Assembly (NCBI RefSeq): GCF_000485595.1
Contig: NW_014577861.1
Coordinates: 91,291 to 138,014, forward strand
Direction: 5' to 3'
From: Priapulus caudatus
Lineage: Eukaryota > Priapulida > Priapulimorpha > Priapulimorphida > Priapulidae
Length of the DNA stretch: 46,724 nt
The number at the start of each line of letters is the position of its first letter. Position 1 is the stretch's first letter. Position numbers and translations under genes: made by a program. Under the pieces are notes generated by a model, which was not told the origin of the DNA, did not search any database, and worked only from the letters and a program-made list of their open reading frames with translations. This document shows, piece by piece, positions 12,677-21,188 of the stretch.

Positions 12677-12801
12677 CAGATTCATTGGCGGTGGGTTTCA
12701 GACTCATTGGCAGTGTGTTTCAGACTCATTGGCAGTGGGTTTCAGACTCATTGGCGGTGGATTTCAGACTCATTGGCAGTGGGTTTCAGACTCATTGGCA
12801 C
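12677..12801. repeat. 22-bp minisatellite, about 6 copies, resumes at 13362-13400
   Basis: The unit TTTCAGACTCATTGGCAGTGGG is repeated about six times with small variations and is interrupted by the MITE at 12802-13361. The distal fragment (13362-13400) overlaps the 3' end of the last SEA-gene exon. Confidence 0.85.
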
Positions 12802-13361
12802 CACAAGTACTTGGAGCGTTTCAATAAAATAACATGCTAAATAAATACTTATACATGCAAAGTCTTAATGTTTCTTTACTCTCCTTCACCTATTATTGCC
12901 GACAAGCCGTGCTGCAAATGATCCAGCCACTGCAATACACGCCCACCGCACGCACGCTGCTGCACGCTACTGGCAGTACTGCACACTAGCTTACACATAA
13001 ATATAGAGTTATATTAGCTCCATATTAGAGTTATATAGAGTTATATATAACGAGTTAATATAACGAGTTAGAATGCAACGGGTTTATATACGGTTAGGAT
13101 AGTACAAGTAGGTACAAGTAGGTAGTACTAGTTAGGATATTATATTACGGTTAGGAAATATAACTCTATATAAATTTATGTGAAAGTGTGCAGTACTGCC
13201 AGTAGCGTGCAGCAGCGTGCGTGCGGTGGGCGTGTGTTGCAGTGGCTGGAGCATTTGCAATAATAGGTGAAGGAGAGTAGAGAAACATTAAGACTTTGGT
13301 AGTAAATAGATTTCGTATTTATTTAGCATGATATTTTATTGAAACGCTCCAAGTGCCTGTG
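12802..13361. mobile_element. MITE-like palindrome, CACAGGCACTTGG family, copy 2
   Basis: A 560-bp foldback. The left end CACAAGTACTTGGAGCGTTT pairs with the right end (complement reads CACAGGCACTTGGAGCGTTT), and arms of roughly 200 bp are complementary, including a CAGTACTGC/GCAGTACTG segment. It is flanked by ATTGGCAC (12794-12801) and ATTGGCAG (13362-13369), a 7-of-8 match consistent with an 8-bp target duplication within the 22-bp minisatellite. An 8-bp duplication would suit a hAT-type MITE, but part of the match could come from the tandem repeat itself. Confidence 0.65.
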
Positions 13362-13381
13362 ATTGGCAGTGGGGTTCAGAC

Positions 13382-13525
13382 TCACAGACTCATTGGCGGG
13401 AGTACGTGGCTAAGGAACATAGTTACCAATATGATTCCGAGAACAATGAAAGCGATGATGAGCAGACCGAGGAGTGAACACAGAACTATCACCCATCCTG
13501 GAAATTCGGGTGGCTCTTCTGCGGG
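13382..13525 (-). CDS. SEA-domain protein, transmembrane exon
   Basis: The acceptor TTGTAATTTCAG ends just above 13525 and the frame enters in phase 0, matching the phase-0 donor of the exon at 14253. It encodes PAEEPPEFPG, a hydrophobic segment of about 27 residues from WVIVLCSLLG through IILVTMF, then SHVLPPMSL and TGA. The single TM directly after the SEA region gives a membrane-anchored protein with almost no cytoplasmic tail. The last codons run into the 22-bp minisatellite, so the real C-terminus may differ; an internal GTAACT could serve as a donor. Confidence 0.68.
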   Translation of the reverse strand, partial: PAEEPPEFPGWVIVLCSLLGLLIIAFIVLGIILVTMFLSHVLPPMSL

Positions 13526-13663
13526 CTGAAATTACAAACACCTAATCGTATAGGATGCACAAAATCCTACGAACGTAATTTAATATATTTACGACAGGGG
13601 GGGCAAACGATTTACGACAGTAAATACTACAGGGGGCGAACGATTTACGACAGTGAATGTTAC

Positions 13664-13886
13664 GCAGCCGGCTGAAAGGTGCGATAGAATATGTTTACTA
13701 GGCACTTCTAATTTTAACATATATTTTAAATTTAATTAGGGTCAGGGTTAGGGTTAGGGTTAGAGTTAGGGTTAGGGTTAGGGCACTTTTTAGGGTTTTT
13801 GCATCATTCTTTAATATATCGTAAAATATATGTTAAAATTAGAAGTGCCTAGTAAACATATCCTATCGCACCTTTCAGCCGGCTGC
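13664..13886. mobile_element. 223-bp foldback MITE with a telomere-repeat core and 9-bp target duplication
   Basis: The arms (13664-13730 and 13823-13886) are nearly perfect inverted repeats starting GCAGCCGGCTGAAAGGTGCG. It is flanked by an exact 9-bp direct repeat GAATGTTAC (13655-13663, 13887-13895). A 9-bp duplication is typical of Mutator-like elements, which is inference for this one. The spacer contains seven TTAGGG-like units at about 13738-13785. Confidence 0.75.
13738..13785 (+). repeat. Interstitial TTAGGG repeats
   Basis: Seven near-consecutive TTAGGG-type units with one or two substitutions, inside the foldback element at 13664-13886. Confidence 0.85.
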
Positions 13887-14252
13887 GAATGTTACAGGGG
13901 GCGAACGATTTACGACAGTTAATACTACAGGGGGCGAACGATTTACGACAGTGAATACTACAGGGGGCGAACGATTTACGATTTTACTTGATTTTATTCT
14001 AACTAGCAGAATATACATCATTAATGAAAAATGTCCCGAGGTTTAATGTATCGATAAACTTGCTTTGAATGACAGACGACGGGCAGCCAAAATCAGTATC
14101 CGAGCCATGCGACTATTTAATAGTTAATAATGAAATAATATTTATAAAACTGTTTGCCCGAATTTTTCTATAACATCGAAAATATCAGAAGCGGGACACT
14201 CCGGAGATGCCTGTGAGATGTGCGGAGATCAAAGGTTGGCGTGTGAGCTCAC

Positions 14253-14442
14253 CTTATCGACTACGAACTCCATGCTCTCTACCGAGTCGTCATCAAATAC
14301 GATTGGGACGTCTTGACCGTCGATATTGACTTCGTAGCTATCGCATGCTCCGGTTCCATCCGCAACACAGGTTGCCTCGGCAAAACTCTCCTGCAGGGCT
14401 GCGGGTATCTCCGCCTCCGTCAACTCAGTTTTTAGCAATACC
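14253..14442 (-). CDS. SEA-domain protein, exon with end of SEA domain
   Basis: A 190-nt exon with acceptor AAACACAG above 14442 and donor GTGAGC at 14252. Its first base completes an Arg codon with the AG that ends the previous exon; 63 full codons follow, ending in phase 0. VLLKTELTEAEIPAALQESF supplies the last strand and closing helix of a SEA domain. After this come two cysteines (ATCVADGTGACDSY) and an acidic juxtamembrane segment ending VVDK. The acceptor has a weak pyrimidine tract, but frame and phase agreement with both neighbours is good. Confidence 0.65.
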
Positions 14443-14782
14443 CTGTGTTTCACGTCCAGCGGCGGCTGCGGCTGCGGTTGTTGTCGTTTCCGACGGGAAC
14501 CCGCTGCCGCCACGGCACCTCCTTCTCCACTCAGCGAAGCATTACAGCTTTGATAATAATACCCACGAAAATTATTGGCGGCCAGGACACTGACGAAGTT
14601 CCATCGAGGATTTTATCTCTAACGCTATTCGATAATAGCAACATCTGAATGAATATAATTCGATTAAAATCTTTTATTTATTTAATTCTTAATTAGATTT
14701 TTATTAATTACTAGATTTTATTGCAATTTCAATACAGGATTGGCAATGATAACGTATATAACTAATGTATATCAAACATTAC

Positions 14783-14856
14783 CTGAACTCGATGACTTCT
14801 GTGTCTTCATAGTCATCTTTAATAGGACTTTTCTCATCGCTATAGACATTATCGAA
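14783..14856 (-). CDS. SEA-domain protein, middle exon
   Basis: Donor GTAATG at 14782; ends in AG, which pairs with the next exon's G to give Arg. It encodes DEKSPIKDDYEDTEVIEF, the loop and central strand of the SEA domain. The stronger acceptor (TGACAATTTCAG, exon start 14856) gives FDNVYS at the front but is one base out of frame with the previous exon. A weaker acceptor (GTCTATAG, exon start 14839) keeps the frame exactly. Either the weaker site is used or one base is wrong in the assembly. The Gly-Ser autoproteolysis motif of mucin-type SEA domains is absent. Confidence 0.6.
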
Positions 14857-14984
14857 CTGAAATTGTCAGAATAGCACAAGCTGACCTTTCCCGCTGCACA
14901 TAACAAAATGAGAATACAAACTATATACGTATCACAGTCCCCTCGCAACATCTTAGATCTACATCTTAGTTGTTCGTTGATCAC

Positions 14985-15136
14985 CGATATTTGCTCATCG
15001 TGGCTATACGAACCATATCTTCCAGCTCATTTTTCATTGACTTGTAGTCGTCCGTGTCCTGGTTGACGGGCGTGGTGCAGGTCTGTGCGTCCCAGGGGTA
15101 TGTAGTTAGCACGACAGTGGCGGTCGCCGTCACCTC
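14985..15136 (-). CDS. SEA-domain protein, first visible exon
   Basis: The acceptor GTGCGTTACAG lies above 15136 and the donor GTGATC at 14984. 50 codons plus two bases encode EVTATATVVLTTYPW, a short Cys-containing loop, then DDYKSMKNELEDMVRIATM, which fits strand 1 and helix 1 of a SEA domain (y..l...l...l pattern). With the next two exons it forms a domain of about 100 residues just before the TM. SEA domains are extracellular and typical of membrane mucins and glycosylated receptors. Upstream exons are not identifiable: the sequence above 15136 turns directly into CA/CT repeats of block R2. Confidence 0.62.
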
Positions 15137-15139
15137 CTG

Positions 15140-15295
15140 TAACGCACACGCACATGCCCACGCACATGCACACACACACGCACGCACGCACACACACGCG
15201 CGCGCTCAGTCTCTCTCTCTCTCTCTTTTCTCCTCCTCGCTTTCTCCCCCTCTCTCCCTCCCCCCTCTCTCTCTCTCTCTTTCTCTCTAATTTTA
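15140..15295. repeat. CA-rich then CT-rich tract
   Basis: CA/CACG repeats to about 15200, CT repeats to about 15290. Counterpart of 5050-5545. Confidence 0.85.
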
Positions 15296-16485
15296 CCGTA
15301 AGTGCTCTTCACGCTTGCCACCTATTATTCTTGGTTAAAAGCACACGACAATCACCTACTTAAAAAATTACTCGAGCGCGTGATGACTGACGTCATTTCA
15401 TCTGCTACCTTATATGGGGATGACGCAAGAACAGCGACCATGTTGTTCATTTTTAGAACCTCCGTAAAAGCGACGCCACAACTCTCGCCCGCGATATTAT
15501 CGTGTGATGCAACAATCGTGCATCATGATATCCGTTGATGTTTCACTCGGTGAATCTGCGAATGTCGTATTAACGATTTATATATAAACGCATACAACTC
15601 GCGCTACTGTAAGCTACTGCTATGCGTGCGTGTTTAGCGGCGACTGGTTTCATGATATCGATTGGAAAGAGAGAGCCGCTGCTGCTGCTCCTGAAACGTG
15701 CCAGGAAAATAATACTCGCTGGAGACGAATTATAAAACGGTGTGGCTAACATATGGGAGTGACATCGCGTGCTTAATTTCGACGACGTTCAGTACAAGCA
15801 GTCACATTAACCTGCGAATTCAATGTGAATAATCATATGTGTATAACGGGAACGATAACAATACGTCTCGATAACTCCGACTGCGTTAGGTTTTGTGATT
15901 CGAAAAGAATCACATGCAAATTATTCGTAAACATTGAACTTTCAACACAGGCATTTAACATTCAATACAGGCATTTAACATTCAATACAGGCATATTCTA
16001 TTCATATTATTTAGGTATAAAACCATAGGCCGTAACCATAACCGTAGGACAACCTATACGATTGGTATACATCATTCAGTGTATAACTATGCATTTCGTA
16101 CTGCCCATGGTGTTTACAATAAAATTCGGCTACTCCACTCCATCCTATAGGTTTAAACATGCTATTTGAAACAACCCGTACGAAGATGCGCGCGATTAAA
16201 AGGAAACCATACTGGTGTAAGCTTATTTGCTCGATTTTAACGGCAATTAATACTAATAATAATAACCCGTTTTGTACCGGCATGGGTGGATGCGCGATGC
16301 AGCGTGCTGCATGTGCGAGCGTCTCGCCGCTATAGCCATCTCTACAGGCTGACATACGATACGCCCCGCAGCGTTTTAGCAGGTCCCAAAAATAACGGAT
16401 GATGTCGACATCCCGGCAGCATGCGCTCGCGCGGGGGAGGATGAGAGACGGACTGCAGTGAGCATGCATGCAGGGACGGACTCAC

Positions 16486-16554
16486 CTCGAACGTGATCCT
16501 CCCGACACTCAGCCCGTCTGCTGTCATGTCGAAGTAGCATCTCGGGTTGGCCAT
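16486..16554 (-). CDS. Cyclophilin-type peptidyl-prolyl isomerase, first coding exon only
   Basis: ATG at 16554 followed by ANPRCYFDMTADGLSVGRI and TFE, then a strong donor GTGAGTCC. This is the N-terminal strand of the cyclophilin A family, which catalyses prolyl cis-trans isomerisation. The 23-codon phase-0 exon end is where I recall cyclophilin A genes being split. Catalytic residues lie in later exons; none is visible downstream on this strand, so the exon is an orphan carried in repeat block R2. Upstream sequence includes a TTATAA motif. A donor at the boundary rules out a processed pseudogene. The frameshifted copy in R1 is at 6819-6895. Confidence 0.75.
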
Positions 16555-17947
16555 CTTCGTTGTCGACCTACGGAAGAAGGTGGTCAAGCCGAGACTGGCC
16601 GGAGAAGCCAAGCGACTCCTCCCTCCAATGCAGCAACGAGAAAACCAAACATCCATGTGACTTTATAATCGCCGGAACTACTTTCCTCCGGTCTACATGC
16701 GCCACCAGCAGGCTGTTCTCAGGAGTAGCACACTGGCGAGGCTGCAAAATGGCGGAGTGATGATTGAAAACGGTGGTTCGTCCTCGCTGCTGAATGAACA
16801 TTATTATCGAAAAATCTGAAGATAACGTGAAAATAAAGATCTTTGTCGAATTTCAGTTTGGTGAAAGTTTTGCTACGCGTCATTAATGGATTCTCACGAT
16901 TATTTCACGTTGTATAGCGGATGTAGAACATGCATGCTCAGACTCCCCCATATGAAGCCTGCCATATTTTAATTAAACTCGTATGATTCTGAGGCAAAAA
17001 CACTTTTAAACACTGTAACCAGGTTTAAACCCAGATTTACGTTAGCCAGTAACTGCCACTTAGGTTAGCCAGTAAGAAACATCCTGAAAATAATGTGTTG
17101 TGGATATGGGTCGCATACTTGGCCATTTTTGAAATTTTTGATAATTGATTACTTATAATAATAACAACGATATATGCCCACACATATATAAGCCACACTA
17201 TAATAATTATAACACTACAATCCTATATGCCTAACAATATAATCCCGTACCTAACTAAATTTAACTATGCAGATGGACTTTTTCGTACTAAACGACGAAG
17301 TCTAATAGATCTATACCTATCTCATGGTTCCATTTAAGAAAGTATATATGTCATATGGCGTGTCTAGGTGCACACTAGCCGGTCTACAGCTGTCGTTAAA
17401 CTGCTATAGTAAGTCGCAACTCAGTATTACGTTAAACTACTATTAATCCCACTTCCAGATCTGAGATAATACTTGCTTCTAAAACAAAAATAATAATAAC
17501 AACCGAATTAACAATTTATTATTCGTGGTTCGTTTCATTGCCGTGGGCAACACCATTGGCTAATTTCAAGTCAACCGTGTTAAGTCGTATAGCGTTTTAC
17601 TCTACGCGTCGGAAAATAATCTAATTAATCTGTATTTAATTTATAAAGAATTTTTGACATGGTATTAATAGTGTCGGTTGAATGATACTGCAAAGTACAG
17701 AAACTTTCTAGTACCTAAGCACTGAAAAAGCTGACTATTCTTGAACCTATTGAATGTGAAATGTTTGATATGCATGCAAACGACCAGGAGTATATAAAAC
17801 ACTTATTTTTATTCACCCCTGAAACGGTCTTAGCATAGATACCGTCATTATAGATATCATACATACAACGTCACGGTATATGCCATTATCTAGGCCCTAT
17901 ACGTAAGACCGATATTTACAGTAGAATATTTTCACTAGATCTACTCA

Positions 17948-18011
17948 GTCTGTCTGTCTGTTTCTCTGGCTGTCCTTCTGTCTGTCTGTTCATCCGTCCG
18001 TCCGTCCGTCC

Positions 18012-18092
<81 letters not shown>
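17948..18092. repeat. (TCTG)n tetranucleotide microsatellite
   Basis: Almost pure TCTG/TCCG units; related arrays at 8366-8520, 9521-9592 and, very short, 39733-39747 occupy the same position in the homologous repeat blocks. Confidence 0.95.
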
Positions 18093-18098
<6 letters not shown>

Positions 18099-18409
18099 CG
18101 CGCTGTTCGTTTATCAGTGGACCTGTCAATGCAACCCGTATGCCCTCATTTTATTAAATATATATATCGCTTCCATTTTGCAGTAAGGTAACACGAGCTG
18201 CCTTCATTTTAAAATATGTACCTTTGATGTTATGATGGAATTGAACGTTTTAACAATCCCCATCTAGATAATGCACTCCTCTATTTATTACGTAATCCAA
18301 AGATTTTCTCACAATTATATGGAATAAACTAACATCAGCAATTTACTATATACGCAAGCTCTTCTATTACGGTACTATAGAAGGTTAGTTTGTACTGACG
18401 ACAATATAC

Positions 18410-18526
18410 CTGTAGGTAGTTCAGATTGTTACCCCGGAAATGAACTTTAGCAGAGACTGCGTCACTTCCGTTGATAAATATCCCGTCGAACGCATTGTCA
18501 TCAAATCGGCGAAGGTATCGATTGTC
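18410..18526 (-). CDS. LRR receptor exon 2
   Basis: 117 nt, exactly 39 codons, phase 0 at both ends. Acceptor GGCTTTCTAG above 18526 and donor GTATATTG at 18409. It encodes DNRYLRRFDDNAFDG... and ...VHFRGNNLNYLQ. Joined to exon 1 (which ends LQALYIE) it completes one LRR, and joined to exon 3 (EDLLPWENL) it completes the next. An equally intact copy is at 33278-33394 (+). Confidence 0.85.
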
Positions 18527-18839
18527 CTAGAAAGCCATGTCAGAATGTTAGATATTTAGACATTGTACAGAAACAACGCGTGCGAAGCGACGTCGTAAAA
18601 CTTGCATTTATATTTATACTATAGAGAGACTTGTAATTATTTATCTGTCATCGCGATTATGTTTTTTTATGGAATGCATTGAACGTGCAACGTGGGATCT
18701 GTAAGATGCCTATAGATCTAATAAAATAAAATATCATCACGACTAGTTTCTAGTACATATCTTATAGGATATTATAAGAACATATCTAATAAAACGTTTT
18801 CAAAAAGACACGCACGTTTAATAAATTTCGACTAGATAC

Positions 18840-19709
18840 CTCTATGTATAACGCCTGAAGCGAGGGCAAGTTCACAAATGCCCGCGGTTTTATCGCTATC
18901 AACAGAGGCATCTTTCTGATGAAGAGGTCCGTCAACGCCCACAAGTCGCCGAAGCGTTGCGACGGGAGCTCAGCTATCGGATTCTGACTAATATCTAGCG
19001 TCTGCAGCCGCGGCAGCGCTCTCAGGTTTGGCAAGAAGTCGTCGACGCTGCTAAATGAGTTGTTGGCCAGCCAGAGGGAGCGCAGGTTCCTATTGTCCAC
19101 GAAGACGTCCTCGGGGAGCTTCTCCAGCTGAAGGTGATTGATATAAAGCGACTGCAGTGTCGCTAGATTCCGGAATATTTCTGCAGGAAGTTCGCCGCCG
19201 ATGTCGTTGTTACTGATGTCGAGAGTTTTCAGCGAGCTTAGTCCGTCAAAAGCGCCCGTCACGAGGTCGGTAACGCGGTTGTGGTCGAGATGCAGCTGGG
19301 TCAAGCCGTCGAGGCCGGCTAGCATGTCGACACGGACAACCGTCAACAGGTTGCGACTCAGCAACAGTAGTCTGAGCTTGGGCGAATCGGCGAAGGTGTT
19401 CGGCTCGATTTCCGCGATGGCGTTGTCCTGTAACGACAACGTCTTCATGTCGGCGAAGTTCTTAAAAGCTCCGGCTGGAATGCGAGCGATTCTGTTCGAA
19501 CTGAGGTCGAACGTCGTAGTCGTACTATCCACGTCGCTAAAGTCCGGCAGCTCGGTGAGGTTGCTGTCTTTGCAGCTGATGCTTATTCCAGGCTTACACC
19601 AGCACACCTTAGCGCACGGGCCCTCGTTCGCTTGCGGTCTCAGCTCCACCACTGTCACGCAAATCGCACACAACATGGCGACTACACGTAAGCACGCTCT
19701 CGAAGCCAT
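18840..19709 (-). CDS. LRR receptor exon 1: signal peptide, LRRNT and LRRs
   Basis: First coding exon of a four-exon gene (19709-18840, 18526-18410, 3597-3470, 2921-2621) whose junctions are all in phase and give 471 residues. ATG at 19709 has a good context (A at -3, G at +4). The frame stays open upstream to a TTG codon, but no earlier in-frame ATG is seen. A hydrophobic signal peptide (LRVVAMLCAICVTVV) leads to an LRRNT cap with C-x3-C-x-C-x7-C spacing. About nine 24-residue LRRs follow, such as LKTLDISNND and LQTLDISQNP, up to donor GTATCT at 18839. The whole protein is a cell-surface receptor or adhesion molecule with 11 LRRs, LRRCT, Thr stalk, TM and short tail. Ligand and orthology are unknown. 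Intron 2 is about 14.8 kb and holds other coding exons on the same strand. Confidence 0.88.
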
Positions 19710-19741
19710 ATTTGATAGTAGCCGAGTAGACAAACTTTCAT
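19682..19741 (-). promoter_or_regulatory. Upstream ORF overlapping the LRR receptor start
   Basis: An ATG at 19741 in good context (A at -3) opens a 19-codon frame, out of frame with the receptor, ending TAG at 19682 inside the receptor coding region. If it lies in the mRNA leader it would reduce initiation at 19709. The leader boundary is not known. Confidence 0.4.
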
Positions 19742-20120
19742 TCTGCTCGCGTCAGTTCGCGTGCGCTCCGCTGCCTTGTCTTTGTCTCAGTGAGAGTTTG
19801 TAATAAATAAATTGCGATACAATTTGTAATTCATGAACAGTTCACGATGGCACGTATATAATATAGTAGAACGTCTGACATTGCGATTATGCGTGCACGG
19901 TAGCGATCGCAGCACGTAAACAAGGACCGACAACGAGTACAAAGGTCGGGTTCGACAAATACCGCGGTCTGCATACCATACCATGGTACATCATATATAC
20001 GTGATGGTGCATGTATAGACCGCTTGCGCCAATAACTATTACTATAAATTCCAGTATTTTGAGCAATCACATGTGCATTCCTGTCTATGTATCTATGTAT
20101 ATATGTATATATATATATAT

Positions 20121-20197
20121 TTGTTTATTGCCCCTTTAATACCGATAATAATCGACCGGAGAGGCATACTCGATAAATTGCGCTCTCTACGATACAA

Positions 20198-20264
<67 letters not shown>

Positions 20265-20356
20265 TTATTTATTTATATATTGTATCGTAGAGAGCGCAAT
20301 TTATCGATTATGCTTCTCCGGTCGATTATTATCGGTATTAAAGGGACAATAAACAA
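20121..20356. mobile_element. Foldback MITE with AAAT/TA core
   Basis: 236-bp near-perfect palindrome. Arms of about 80 bp start TTGTTTATTG and CCCTTTAATACC; the loop is (AAAT)n, (AT)n and (TTTA)n. The left end is next to a TA microsatellite, so no target duplication can be read. Confidence 0.75.
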
Positions 20357-20402
20357 ATTAAACCCCGCTTAAACGATGTAGGGAGATAGCGGGATTACGT
20401 AC

Positions 20403-20547
20403 GTGGCGAATGGAGTTGAAGATTCCACCGGCGTTGACGTGTCTGTGATAGACGATGTCACTTCTGTGATAGACGATGTCACTTCTGTGATAGACGATGT
20501 CACTTCTGTGATAGACGATGTCACTTCTGTGGTCGGCGTTGTCACTT
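20403..20547 (-). CDS. Mucin-like exon with TEVTSSI heptad repeats (candidate)
   Basis: A 21-bp unit is repeated about five times and encodes TEVTSSI on the minus strand, a Thr/Ser-rich sequence of the type O-glycosylated in mucin stalks. A possible acceptor (GCCTCCAACAG) and a strong donor (GTACGT at 20402) bound it; it ends PVESSTPFAT in phase 2. It lies on the same strand as, and between, the second EGF exon and the SEA/TM exons, so it may belong to an EGF-mucin-SEA membrane protein, though phases could not be tied together. The plus-strand reading (SVIDDVT repeats) is less likely because it lacks splice support. Confidence 0.4.
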
Positions 20548-20969
20548 CTGTTGGAGGCATAGTGTGTATAGTAAGTACCCAACAGTAAGTAAATATCTGT
20601 GAAACTGTACAAATTTCCATTTTAATTTTTTTCGACAATATTATTTTTTTGGTCGCGGGAAAACGTCGTGGCAGCCCCCAAAATCCCATAACCGTTAGCT
20701 TTCTGAATGCGAAATCGCATCAACGAAGATTCCCCGAATTAATCCTCGATTCCATCATGCCCTTATATTCGTGATCATTTGATACTGATTCAACTTTGTC
20801 TCTTTCCGTCTTCGTTATAGTCCCCTGGACTTTGAAGACTAATATTTACGAGGTTACGAGGTTATCATACGGATAGAACGAGGAAATACTGACCGGCAAC
20901 GCGCGCTTGTGGTCGGATGACGTCATAAATGTGACGTCAGCGAGGACGCCCGTTCGCGAGAGGGGCATG

Positions 20970-21172
20970 CACAGGCACTTGGAACGTTTCCGTAATAAAA
21001 TAATTGTGTAATAATACTTGTGTATTGCAGAGCAGCAGTTGAACGGCATTTACAAGAAAACTATTGGTGATAATAGGCGAAATAGAGTAGAGAAACATTA
21101 AGACTTTGGTAGTGAATACATATCGTGTTCATTTACTAGCATTTCATTATCGAAACGTTCCAGGTGCCTTTG
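20970..21172. mobile_element. MITE-like element, CACAGGCACTTGG family, copy 3
   Basis: 203 bp with inverted ends CACAGGCACTTGGAACGTTT and the complement of CAAAGGCACCTGG. It is the positional equivalent of 911-1111 in the intron next to the paralogous EGF exon. No ORF. Confidence 0.65.
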
Positions 21173-21188
21173 GGGGAACCGCACCTAC

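Larger units (their letters stand above)
13593..13985. repeat. 33-bp minisatellite interrupted by a MITE
   Basis: Units of exactly 33 bp (AGGGGGCGAACGATTTACGA...) start at 13631, 13896, 13929 and 13962, with a degenerate unit before 13631. The MITE at 13664-13886 sits inside one unit; removing it restores the 33-bp period. Confidence 0.85.
15185..18235 (+). repeat. Long interspersed block, copy R2 (clean)
   Basis: About 3 kb homologous to R1 (5460-8520). From about 16764 onward it also matches 38449-39748 and 42657-43985, so the short versions begin near TGATTGAAAACGG. It ends with a long (TCTG)n array (17948-18092) followed by about 140 bp shared with the 8.5-kb and 9.6-kb duplications. It contains an intact cyclophilin first exon on the minus strand. 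Confidence 0.8.

Noticed and set aside
12617-12840. Three overlapping 64-71-codon frames with FRLIGS/FQTHWQW repeats
   Set aside because: A 22-bp tandem repeat with a period not divisible by three opens all frames equally; no gene evidence.
13593-13985. Direct repeats with regular spacing as a possible CRISPR array
   Set aside because: The 33-bp units are contiguous with no spacers and the genome is eukaryotic; it is a minisatellite.
19201-19803. 200-codon plus-strand frame
   Set aside because: Antisense shadow of LRR exon 1, which has domain structure, start and splice sites.
20403-20588. Plus-strand SVIDDVT repeat protein
   Set aside because: Same 21-bp repeat read antisense; the minus-strand reading has splice support and mucin-like composition.
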